A program made the position numbers and the translations under genes. This document shows, piece by piece, positions 1-5,158 of a stretch of 5,158 bases of DNA. Every line of letters starts with the position of its first letter. The first letter of the stretch is position 1. This DNA comes from Spartobacteria bacterium. Its GTDB lineage: Bacteria > Verrucomicrobiota > Verrucomicrobiia > Chthoniobacterales > Terrimicrobiaceae. The notes under the pieces are model-generated. The model did no database searches and had not been told where the DNA came from. It saw only the letters and a list, made by a program, of their open reading frames with translations. Where the stretch lies: contig CANKXQ010000116.1 of NCBI GenBank assembly GCA_947487745.1, positions 1-5,158 on the forward strand, written 5' to 3'.

Positions 1-163
1 ATCCAGCGAGTTGCTTACGAAAATCCGGATCTGTCCGCGCGGCATGGTATTCGTTTTCCAATTCGCGCAGGGCGGTCATCAGCGTCTCGGGAACAAACAT
101 CCCGCCGTATTGGCCGAAGTGGCCTCCGGCGTCAGGCAGGGTGGCGTCTGTGGCAGTGCTCAT
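1..163 (-). CDS. trpB: Tryptophan synthase beta chain, N-terminal part (cut by window edge)
   Basis: This is the first 54 codons of the beta subunit of tryptophan synthase. That cytoplasmic PLP enzyme joins indole to L-serine to give L-tryptophan, working with the alpha subunit TrpA. The translation begins [20 protein letters not shown] and continues with GMFVPETLM near residues 21-29. The G-x-FG-x-YGG-x-[FY]-VPE-x-L block is the hallmark N-terminus of TrpB. It is followed by the usual helix, with ALRELE at 31-36 and a DPDF segment at 46-49. The catalytic PLP lysine (about residue 87 in the E. coli protein) lies beyond the edge, so integrity cannot be judged. The ATG at 163 is chosen because it gives the normal short lead before the conserved block. 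No Shine-Dalgarno motif precedes it at a usable distance. It lies 45 bases after the malQ stop with no terminator between, so it is probably cotranscribed. A partner trpA would be expected further downstream, outside the window. Confidence 0.93.
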   Translation of the reverse strand, partial: MSTATDATLPDAGGHFGQYGGMFVPETLMTALRELENEYHAARTDPDFRKQLAG

Positions 164-208
164 GAGCAGAGTGTGGAGGTTTTTCCCCAACGGTGCAACA
201 CGCGCCCT

Positions 209-1927
209 TCAGATGCGCCCGGTGGATTGCAAGGCGGCCGAGGTCGTTTGGATTTCGTTTTTGAAAAGCTTGGGCCAATCCTTGATGCAGCCCGGCACGC
301 GGCAGGTCCAATTCTGGTCGCCGACGGCACCGGGCACATTGAAGCGCTCGCGCAGGGCAAAAACATCGGTGATCTGGTGAACAGCGAGCCACGAATTGCA
401 GGCAAAGAGCCCCTTGATCAGCGCATCGTGGATTTCAGGCGTGTAGGCGCAGGGCACATCAATATCCGCGCGGCCGCAGAAATCGAGCAACTCACGCATC
501 TCGGCGACAACACGCTCCCGCGTTTCCGGATTCTTCGCAGCTTCGTTCCAATCCTCCCAGAATTGCCTGACCGGCGGGTGATCGTGCGTGGCGAATGTGG
601 CAAGGCTCAGGCGGGCATAATCGGTGCCGGAAATCATCGCTCCGTTTCCTTCCCGCTCCCACTGCGGGATTTTAAAACCAGGAATCTCGAGCGACTCCAA
701 GGTTGGCCTCACATAAGGCGAGAGTTCACCCAGATCCTCGGCGATGAGGCGATATGGTCCTGTCTCCTCGAGAATCATGCGGAAGAGCATCTCGCCCTGC
801 CGGCGATTGTATTCACGGTTCTCCGGCGTGCTGTCATCGAAGGGCACAAAGCCTGGCAGCAAGCCACCGGTGATTTCCTTGGCCTGCTCGGGTGTGAAGT
901 CCGTGAACCGCGCATTCTCTTGGGGTCGCCATGGAAAACTGTAGATGCGGAAAAATCCCAGCGCGTGATCCACACGCAGCAGGTGGAAAACCGAACGCGC
1001 CGCTTCGAGACGCCGACGCCACCAGGCGAAATTATCCCTCGCCATAGCCTGCCAGTTGTAGAGCGGGAACCCCCAGTTCTGCCCCCACTTCTCCGTGAAG
1101 GGATCGCTTTTGAAAACCTTCTCCGGCGGAGCACCGCTGGAGCGCTGCAGATCGAATATTCCGGGCTCCGTCCATACATCCGCGCTGTAAAGACTCACGC
1201 CGACCGGAATGTCGCCCATCAAGGCCATGCCAAGCTTGTCGAATTCGCTGCGCACAGTCCGCCACTGCGAATGTGCCACCCACTGGACATAGCTGAAAAA
1301 GTCGACCTTCTCGTGGAAAAGCTCCGCCTGCTTTTCATCCAACGCGGCCAACCACCCGCGCGCAGCCGCCGGGGTGCGGTGCTCCTCGGGCCAGTTGCTG
1401 GTGACCTCATCGTTGTTGTTCCACGCGATCAAAGCGCGGAAGAGCGCATAGGGCTCGAGCCATTCGCTTTCGACACTCCGAAATTCTTCAAACTCCCGGA
1501 TCCGCGCCTTGTTCACCTTCGCACTCCGGAAATTTTTATGCCCCAGCTCCAGAAGCTCGCGCTTCAGCGCCTTGACCGCGCCGTAGCGCACCGGCCCCTC
1601 GCGCAGCGCGGCCACATCGTGTTTTTTTGTGACCTGCGCATAATCCTTCGCACTCACATCCGGCAACCAGTGCGGGCTGACGGAGAGGGTGACCGGCTCG
1701 TAGGCGAGGGAACTAATGATGTTGTAGGGGCTGTGATCCGATCCCGTTTCATTGACGGGCAAAATCTGGACAAGCCGGAAACCCGCTCTGGAAGCCCAAG
1801 CCGCAAGCTCCACGAGTGTTTCGGTGTCGCCGATGCCGACATCGTTTGCGCCGCGGATCGCGCTCACAGGAGTGAGGATGCCGCCGATTTTTTGTTCAAG
1901 GGAAAGGGTGGGGCCGTTGGATGTCAT
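209..1927 (-). CDS. malQ: 4-alpha-glucanotransferase (amylomaltase, GH77)
   Basis: The 572-residue product is a cytoplasmic glycoside hydrolase family 77 enzyme. It transfers alpha-1,4-glucan segments between maltooligosaccharides, releasing glucose, in maltodextrin or glycogen turnover. The barrel appears in order. GGILTPVSAI and GIGD lie at 15-34, LPVNETGSDHSPYN at 56-69, MGDIPVGVSLYSADVW at 237-252 and WGFPLYNW at 285-292. Three acidic catalytic positions are visible: D320 in RVDHALGF (nucleophile), E397 in AEDLG (acid/base) and D449 in THDH (transition-state stabiliser). The C-terminal NVPGAVGDQNW at 530-540 also matches the family. The length is somewhat above the roughly 500 residues of short amylomaltases. 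The frame stays open upstream to an ATG at 2011, but that 28-residue extension lies inside hslO and is not family-like. The ATG at 1927 overlaps the hslO stop as ATGA and is preferred. No Shine-Dalgarno motif is present, which suits coupling to hslO translation. The gene uses no TTA, CTA or TCA codon. Confidence 0.95.
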   Translation of the reverse strand: MTSNGPTLSLEQKIGGILTPVSAIRGANDVGIGDTETLVELAAWASRAGFRLVQILPVNETGSDHSPYNIISSLAYEPVTLSVSPHWLPDVSAKDYAQVTKKHDVAALREGPVRYGAVKALKRELLELGHKNFRSAKVNKARIREFEEFRSVESEWLEPYALFRALIAWNNNDEVTSNWPEEHRTPAAARGWLAALDEKQAELFHEKVDFFSYVQWVAHSQWRTVRSEFDKLGMALMGDIPVGVSLYSADVWTEPGIFDLQRSSGAPPEKVFKSDPFTEKWGQNWGFPLYNWQAMARDNFAWWRRRLEAARSVFHLLRVDHALGFFRIYSFPWRPQENARFTDFTPEQAKEITGGLLPGFVPFDDSTPENREYNRRQGEMLFRMILEETGPYRLIAEDLGELSPYVRPTLESLEIPGFKIPQWEREGNGAMISGTDYARLSLATFATHDHPPVRQFWEDWNEAAKNPETRERVVAEMRELLDFCGRADIDVPCAYTPEIHDALIKGLFACNSWLAVHQITDVFALRERFNVPGAVGDQNWTCRVPGCIKDWPKLFKNEIQTTSAALQSTGRI

Positions 1928-2727
1928 ACAGTATCTGGTTTGGAATTGTCCTCGTCCTGCACACAGCGTGCCTCGAGGGCCTCGCGCGTCAAGATATGCC
2001 TCGCGCCGCATCGTGGACAGGTGACCGTGAGCGACGCGTCATTGCCAAAGAGTCCGTCGGCCTCCTGCTTGAAAACAGGCGCGATAAAATCAAGCATGCG
2101 CTCGGCATTGCAGCCGCAGGAAAAGGTGAATTGCCGCTTCTCAAGCAACGAGAGTTCGACGATCTCGTCCAATGTCAGAATGTCATTCGTCGTGAGGGCC
2201 TGCAGCCACTCCAGATCGCAATCCGGCTGCGCGGCGACCATTACGATATCCTCTTCATCATGCCGAAAAAACCGCACCGGGCGCTGTTCGCTGCGATCAT
2301 AAAAAATCTCCACCGCCTCGAAAACCGAACCGGCTTGAAAATCCACCGCGCTTCTTCTGGGCGGCTTCAGGTCTTCAACAACATCCGAGAAAAACACCCC
2401 CTTCTCCAGAGGCGAGGCGTCTTCCGTAAGCACGCGAGCCACGACCGTGCCGGTATTGTTATCACCCGCCGCGAAAACATTCGCCCTCGGGGTTGGAAAT
2501 TTGATCGTCCACGCGCAGGCCTCTCGCCAGGGACGGCTCGCGCAATGGAGCGTCACCGCAGCCAGTGTGTCGCGCCCGAGATCTTCGACTTCGGATGGTA
2601 TTTCAATGCCGTAATCCAGGCGGTGCAAATACCAGGAGGCATAAAGCTCCGAGAAATCCGCCCGCGCCACGAGAGCGTTTTTGCCCCTCGCAAAATAGGT
2701 GCGGACTTCGATATCGGATTCGTTCAT
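1924..2727 (-). CDS. hslO: Hsp33 redox-regulated molecular chaperone
   Basis: The 267-residue product is Hsp33, a cytoplasmic holdase chaperone activated by oxidative unfolding. When reduced, four cysteines hold Zn2+. Oxidation forms disulfides, releases zinc and exposes the substrate-binding surface. Here they are C204 and C206 in FSCGCNAERM (CxC) and C237 and C240 in TCPRCGARH (CxxC). The 31-residue step between the two pairs equals that of the E. coli protein as I know it. The upstream part (about 1-180) matches the Hsp33 core, with an acidic linker before the zinc domain (ILTLDEIVELSLLEKRQF near 183-200). It is slightly shorter than the roughly 292-residue E. coli protein, mostly at the N-terminus and loops, and looks intact. 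Extra cysteines C62, C71, C170 and C255 lie outside the zinc site. The start at 2727 is the first ATG in a frame that fits the core domain. No Shine-Dalgarno motif precedes it. It follows fabF by 50 bases, and its TGA overlaps the malQ ATG. Confidence 0.93.
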   Translation of the reverse strand: MNESDIEVRTYFARGKNALVARADFSELYASWYLHRLDYGIEIPSEVEDLGRDTLAAVTLHCASRPWREACAWTIKFPTPRANVFAAGDNNTGTVVARVLTEDASPLEKGVFFSDVVEDLKPPRRSAVDFQAGSVFEAVEIFYDRSEQRPVRFFRHDEEDIVMVAAQPDCDLEWLQALTTNDILTLDEIVELSLLEKRQFTFSCGCNAERMLDFIAPVFKQEADGLFGNDASLTVTCPRCGARHILTREALEARCVQDEDNSKPDTV

Positions 2728-2777
2728 TCGACTTGGAAACTAGGTGTCCGGCTGTGCCGCGAAAAATCGCGAAGACC

Positions 2778-4022
2778 TTAACCAACGGCCTTCAGCAGAA
2801 TCGTGGCATTGTGGCCTCCGAATCCGAAGGAGTTGCTCATCACGCAGCCCAGCTTCGCCTCGCGCGCCACATTCGGCACGCAGTCGAGGTCGCACTCAGG
2901 GTCGGGATTTTCCAAATTGATCGTTGGCGGAATGAGGCCGTGTTTGATGGCCAGCGCGCTCGCTGCCAGCTCGACTCCGCCAGCTGCTCCAAGCAGGTGG
3001 CCGGTGGTGGATTTTGTCGCACTCACAGCCACTTTGCGGGCGTGGTCGCCAAGGGCGAGCTTGATAGCCCGTGTCTCGCAGATGTCGCCGAGGCCGGTGG
3101 ATGTCGCATGGGCGTTGATATAATCGATCTGCCTGGGTTCGACCTTCGCATGGCGCATGGCGATGGACATCGCGCGCGCGGCACCCTCGCCCTCGGGCAT
3201 GGGAGCGGTCATATGATAGGCATCCGCCGTGCAACCATAGCCGGCGAGTTCGCAGTAAATTTTTGCGCCGCGTTTTTTCGCATGCTCGTATTCCTCGAGC
3301 ACCACGATACCCGCGCCTTCGCTCATGACAAAGCCGTCGCGGTCCTTGTCAAACGGACGGCAGGCCTTTTGCGGATCGCCATTTCGGCAGCTGAGGGCCT
3401 TCATGGAAGCAAAGCCCGCGATGCCGAGAGGAGTGATTGTGGCTTCTGCACCACCAGCGATGAAAGCATCCGCGTCGCCGAATTTGATGATGCGCCACGC
3501 CTCGCCAAGCGAGTTGTTCGCCGTCGCACAGGCAGTGACAATGCACATGTTCGGCCCGCGCAGGTCGTATTCCATCGATACCATGCCACTGGCCATATTC
3601 GAAATCATCATGGCAATCGTGAATGGTGACACACGCGAAGGACCGCGATCGGCCAAGCGGTGCGCTTCCTCCTCCATGCTGTAGAGACCGCCAATGCCGC
3701 TGCCAATCATCACACCAAAGCGCGTGCGGTCCACGGTCTCGAGGTCGATGCCGGAGTCTTCGAGGGCCATCTTGGTCCCGGCCATGGCAAACTGCGTGAA
3801 GCGGTCTGTGCGCTTCACGGTCTTGGGATTTTTGAAATACTTCACCGCCTCGAAGTTCTTCACTTCGCCGGCAATCTTGCAGTCGTAGGCCGAAGAATCG
3901 AAGGCCTCAAAAAGCCCAATGCCACTGCGTCCTTTGATAAGGGATTCCCAGAATGTTTCCAAATCGCTTCCAACAGGGCTTACAACGCCCATGCCGGTCA
4001 CGACGACTCGTCGTTCGCTCAT
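2778..4022 (-). CDS. fabF: Beta-ketoacyl-[acyl-carrier-protein] synthase II
   Basis: The 414-residue product is KAS II. It condenses malonyl-ACP with acyl-ACP, releasing CO2, in each elongation round of type II fatty acid synthesis in the cytoplasm. The protein is full length (E. coli FabF is about 413) and begins MSERRVVVTGMGVVSPVG, the standard N-terminus. The Cys-His-His triad is visible: C165 in VTACATA (acyl acceptor), H305 in NAHATST and H342 in STTGHLLGAAG. The conserved K337 lies in the latter block. The terminal SNSFGFGGHNATILL at 396-410 carries the usual glycine-rich loop with gating phenylalanines F399 and F401. Nothing suggests a polyketide-synthase variant. An acpP gene often precedes fabF, but here the upstream neighbour is dciA. 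The 116-base gap before fabF holds no gene and no terminator or promoter I can support. The start lacks a Shine-Dalgarno motif, being preceded by an A/T-rich TTTTTTAAAAC. hslO follows after 50 bases, probably in the same transcript. Confidence 0.97.
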   Translation of the reverse strand: MSERRVVVTGMGVVSPVGSDLETFWESLIKGRSGIGLFEAFDSSAYDCKIAGEVKNFEAVKYFKNPKTVKRTDRFTQFAMAGTKMALEDSGIDLETVDRTRFGVMIGSGIGGLYSMEEEAHRLADRGPSRVSPFTIAMMISNMASGMVSMEYDLRGPNMCIVTACATANNSLGEAWRIIKFGDADAFIAGGAEATITPLGIAGFASMKALSCRNGDPQKACRPFDKDRDGFVMSEGAGIVVLEEYEHAKKRGAKIYCELAGYGCTADAYHMTAPMPEGEGAARAMSIAMRHAKVEPRQIDYINAHATSTGLGDICETRAIKLALGDHARKVAVSATKSTTGHLLGAAGGVELAASALAIKHGLIPPTINLENPDPECDLDCVPNVAREAKLGCVMSNSFGFGGHNATILLKAVG

Positions 4023-4138
4023 GTTTTAAAAAATGTTAGGGGACGCCTCGGTTGCGCCTACCCCACTTGTGCGTTTGTGCCCGCGCGTTGGCAATGAATT
4101 TTTCCCTCGGAAGCGCGATTTTTCGGGATACCTGCCGA

Positions 4139-4501
4139 TCAGGAAATGCGGAATTTGACCTCACGGATCGCCTTTTTTCCGAAGCGCTCTTGAAGTTTGG
4201 CGAGGATTTCCCGTTTCCAGTTTCTCTCAAGCTCGTAGCGCAGGCTGGGTTGGAGGACATGAATGCCCAGAACGCCGCCGCTCAAGCCGGCCGGAGCCGC
4301 GTGTTGAGCGATGAATTCGCCGACCACATCCTTCCAGGCCGCACGCACCTCGCTCTCGTTCAACCGCTCGCCCAGGCCCAGCTTTGGCATGAGCTTTTGC
4401 AGCACATCGCCGACAACATTGCAGCGGTCCTTCCGCTCGAAGGGTTCCTGCAACCCGCGCCACTCGGCGAGGACTTTGGCTCTGAGAGAATCCGCTGACA
4501 T
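4139..4501 (-). CDS. dciA: DUF721 family protein, probable DciA replicative helicase operator
   Basis: The 120-residue product is a DUF721-family protein. Characterised members called DciA help load the replicative helicase DnaB in bacteria that lack DnaC/DnaI loaders. Other members remain uncharacterised, so the role is inferred from family membership. The domain runs from about residue 30 to 118. It shows the tryptophan-centred AAWKDVVGEFIAQHAAP at 54-70, a beta-rich GGVLGIHVLQPSLRYELER at 75-93, and a final AIREVKFRI at 111-119, which is the usual closing strand of this fold. The N-terminus has a LAEWRGLQEP stretch at 11-20 ahead of the domain. The protein is short and has no extra domain. 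The ATG at 4501 directly abuts the T-run of a terminator-like hairpin. The next ATG, at codon 38, would remove the first part of the domain, so 4501 is kept. A GGAG eight bases upstream of the ATG lies inside the hairpin's 3' arm. fabF follows 116 bases downstream. Confidence 0.8.
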   Translation of the reverse strand: MSADSLRAKVLAEWRGLQEPFERKDRCNVVGDVLQKLMPKLGLGERLNESEVRAAWKDVVGEFIAQHAAPAGLSGGVLGIHVLQPSLRYELERNWKREILAKLQERFGKKAIREVKFRIS

Positions 4502-4533
4502 AAAAAAGGCTCCCGGTTTGCAGCCGGGAGCCT
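4502..4533 (-). terminator. Intrinsic terminator after the ferredoxin gene, abutting the dciA start
   Basis: Read on the minus strand, AGGCTCCCGG (4533-4524) pairs perfectly with CCGGGAGCCT (4516-4507) across a 7-base loop, CTGCAAA. The last paired T begins a run of six T (4507-4502). It begins 18 bases after the ferredoxin TAA, a typical position. The hairpin is also followed by GTTTTTA on the plus strand, so it could act in both directions, although no plus-strand gene is visible ending there. The T-run ends at the A of the dciA ATG. The 3' arm includes GGGAG (4514-4510), the only Shine-Dalgarno-like motif near a start codon in this window. The structure is certain from base pairing; termination efficiency is inferred. 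Confidence 0.87.
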
Positions 4534-4551
4534 GTTTTTAAAGTTTCAAAA

Positions 4552-4782
4552 TTAAGCGTCGTTTCCAATGGCTTCCACAGGGCAGCCATCCATCGCCTCT
4601 TGGCAGAGAGCCTCCTCCTCGGGAGTCTCCGGCTGTTTATAGACATAGCTGTGACCGCCATCGTCATTGCGTTTGAAATTTGCAGGCGCTGTTTCGCGGC
4701 ACAGATCACAATCGATGCACTGGTCATCCACGAAAAATTTTCCCTCAACGTTGTCGCTGTATTTGTTTGCTACATCTGCCAT
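4552..4782 (-). CDS. Small 4Fe-4S ferredoxin
   Basis: The 76-residue product is a small, acidic, soluble ferredoxin that carries single electrons through an iron-sulfur cluster. Its partner enzymes cannot be told from the window. CIDCDLC places C22, C25 and C28 as a CxxCxxC cluster motif. The fourth ligand is C67 in GCPVEAI, the usual C-P ending of the motif. A fifth cysteine, C60, sits seven residues before C67 in ALCQEAM. Only one CxxCxxC motif is present, so one [4Fe-4S] cluster is expected. The middle segment (DDGGHSYVYKQPE, 40-52) replaces the second cluster of 2x[4Fe-4S] types. The frame is open upstream to an ATG at 4869, but that 29-residue extension (hydrophobic, containing two cysteines) is unlike ferredoxins. 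The ATG at 4782, giving MADVANKYSDNVEGK, is preferred. No Shine-Dalgarno motif is visible. The gene ends at a strong terminator and is divergent from the hemQ-like gene, so it is probably transcribed alone or with limited readthrough into dciA. Confidence 0.93.
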   Translation of the reverse strand: MADVANKYSDNVEGKFFVDDQCIDCDLCRETAPANFKRNDDGGHSYVYKQPETPEEEALCQEAMDGCPVEAIGNDA

Positions 4783-4877
4783 ATTGATTTGATGAATTGA
4801 GGCCGCAAATTGGTTGCACCCGCACAGGATTGCAACCGTTTTTTGTGCCAGCGTTAAATTTTTTCCCAAATCCTAAA
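4783..4877. promoter_or_regulatory. Divergent intergenic region between ferredoxin and hemQ-like genes
   Basis: These 95 bases separate two genes that start in opposite directions, so promoters for both should lie here or just inside the coding starts. The region is A/T-rich next to the hemQ-like start (4855-4877). For the plus strand the best guess is TTGCAA (4830-4835) and TTAAAT (4854-4859) with an 18-base spacer, which is a weak match. TTGCAA is self-complementary, so it could also serve as a -35-like element leftward, but the -10 options there are poor. Neither gene has a Shine-Dalgarno motif. That promoters lie here is likely from gene layout; their exact positions are a guess. Confidence 0.45.
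4812..4837. repeat. Perfect 7-bp inverted repeat, possible operator or weak hairpin
   Basis: GGTTGCA (4812-4818) and TGCAACC (4831-4837) are exact inverted copies separated by 12 bases, with centres 19 bases apart. The right arm overlaps the candidate -35 TTGCAA of the plus-strand gene. It is followed after one G by six T (4839-4844), so on the plus strand it also resembles a weak terminator or attenuator with a large loop. As a DNA site it could bind a dimeric regulator serving one or both divergent genes. The repeat itself is certain; its role is not known. Confidence 0.5.
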
Positions 4878-5158
4878 ATGCAGACACCACCTGAAATCCT
4901 GCCCACCGAGGGACGCCATGTCCTCCATCTTTTCTTACGCGTGGAGTTTTCCGCTTGGGAACTCCTCAACAAATCCGCCCGCATCGCAGCCAAGACCGCC
5001 CTCGCCGAGTTGGTCCGCGAAATCCGCGCGACTCCCGGCACCCAGCTCCTCCTTTTCAGCATGGTCACGCCAAAAGCCGACCTCGGCTTCATGCTGCTCA
5101 CGCCGGACCTCCAAAATGCCGACGCCTTCGCCAAGCGGCTTGCGACTGCCCTCGGGCC
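4878..5158 (+). CDS. Chlorite dismutase/HemQ-family protein, N-terminal part (cut by window edge)
   Basis: The first 93 codons of a plus-strand gene are present and remain open at the edge. The translation shows GRHVLHLFLRVEF at 12-24, then W27 and a long helix of small and charged residues (SARIAAKTALAELVREIR, 33-50). A beta-strand QLLLFSMVTPKADLGFMLL follows at 55-73. The LHLFLRV start and the KAD-x-GFML-x-x-x-P-D-L motif (66-78) resemble the N-terminal ferredoxin-like half of the chlorite dismutase family. Most bacterial members are HemQ, the coproheme decarboxylase that makes heme b from Fe-coproporphyrin. Members of this family are usually about 200-250 residues. The second half, with the proximal histidine that binds heme, lies outside the window. 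Coproheme decarboxylase therefore cannot be told from true chlorite dismutase or a related peroxidase. The ATG at 4878 gives a natural N-terminus. No Shine-Dalgarno motif precedes it. Confidence 0.75.
   Translation, partial: MQTPPEILPTEGRHVLHLFLRVEFSAWELLNKSARIAAKTALAELVREIRATPGTQLLLFSMVTPKADLGFMLLTPDLQNADAFAKRLATALG

Noticed and set aside
11..2302. 763-codon plus-strand open frame
   Set aside because: It runs opposite trpB, malQ and part of hslO, which carry clear family motifs. Its translation is rich in Arg, His and Pro with no recognisable domain. It stays open over trpB and malQ because those genes avoid TTA, CTA and TCA.
2728..2777. Possible terminator between fabF and hslO
   Set aside because: Only a 4-bp CGCG stem flanking an ATTTTT loop can be drawn, with no T-run after it, so it is too weak to call.
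1921..2781. 286-codon plus-strand open frame opposite hslO
   Set aside because: It mirrors the hslO codons in reverse. The minus strand carries the Hsp33 zinc motif.
2565..3629. 354-codon plus-strand open frame opposite hslO and fabF
   Set aside because: It is aligned with fabF codons in reverse and ends where fabF uses a TCA serine codon. There is no domain signal, and fabF on the other strand is certain.
4036..4065. Possible hairpin with GGGG and CCCC ends upstream of fabF
   Set aside because: Only the four outer pairs match. The interior has a direct AGGCG repeat rather than complementary arms, and there is no T-run where a terminator would need one.
4052..4498. 148-codon plus-strand open frame opposite dciA
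   Set aside because: It overlaps the DUF721 gene entirely, lacks recognisable motifs and has an Arg/Ala/Leu-rich translation typical of a shadow frame.
4831..4855. Sigma-54-like promoter on the minus strand (TGGCAC followed by TTGCA)
   Set aside because: The GG to GC spacing is about 16 bases rather than the required 12, so the two elements are out of register for sigma-54.

Overview
The window holds seven genes of ordinary cellular housekeeping: six on the minus strand and one, cut by the window edge, on the plus strand. The sequence is moderately GC-rich. Most start codons lack a recognisable Shine-Dalgarno sequence. The gene set and protein flavour (a small acidic 4Fe-4S ferredoxin, a DUF721/DciA protein, an Hsp33, a chlorite-dismutase-fold protein) fit a Gram-negative bacterium of the PVC group, possibly Verrucomicrobiota. 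That assignment is an impression from protein style, not a search result.

Layout in minus-strand transcription order, from right to left. A ferredoxin gene (4782-4552) is followed by a strong hairpin terminator (4533-4502). The terminator's T-run abuts the start codon of a dciA/DUF721 gene (4501-4139). After a 116-base spacer comes fabF (4022-2778), then after 50 bases hslO/Hsp33 (2727-1924). malQ (1927-209) overlaps hslO by the four bases ATGA, and after 45 bases trpB begins (163-1) and runs out of the window. No terminator is visible between fabF and trpB, so fabF-hslO-malQ-trpB is probably one transcription unit. It joins fatty-acid elongation, a redox-controlled chaperone, alpha-glucan metabolism and the last step of tryptophan synthesis.

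On the plus strand a probable HemQ/chlorite-dismutase-family gene starts at 4878 and leaves the window at 5158. It is divergent from the ferredoxin gene. The 95 bases between them hold a 7-bp perfect inverted repeat that may be an operator or a weak hairpin.

I found no tRNA or rRNA gene, insertion sequence, CRISPR array, phage gene or defence system. Nothing here is an undescribed system. The points worth a second look are regulatory: the terminator whose 3' arm carries the only Shine-Dalgarno-like motif for dciA, the inverted repeat in the divergent promoter region, and the hslO-malQ overlap.
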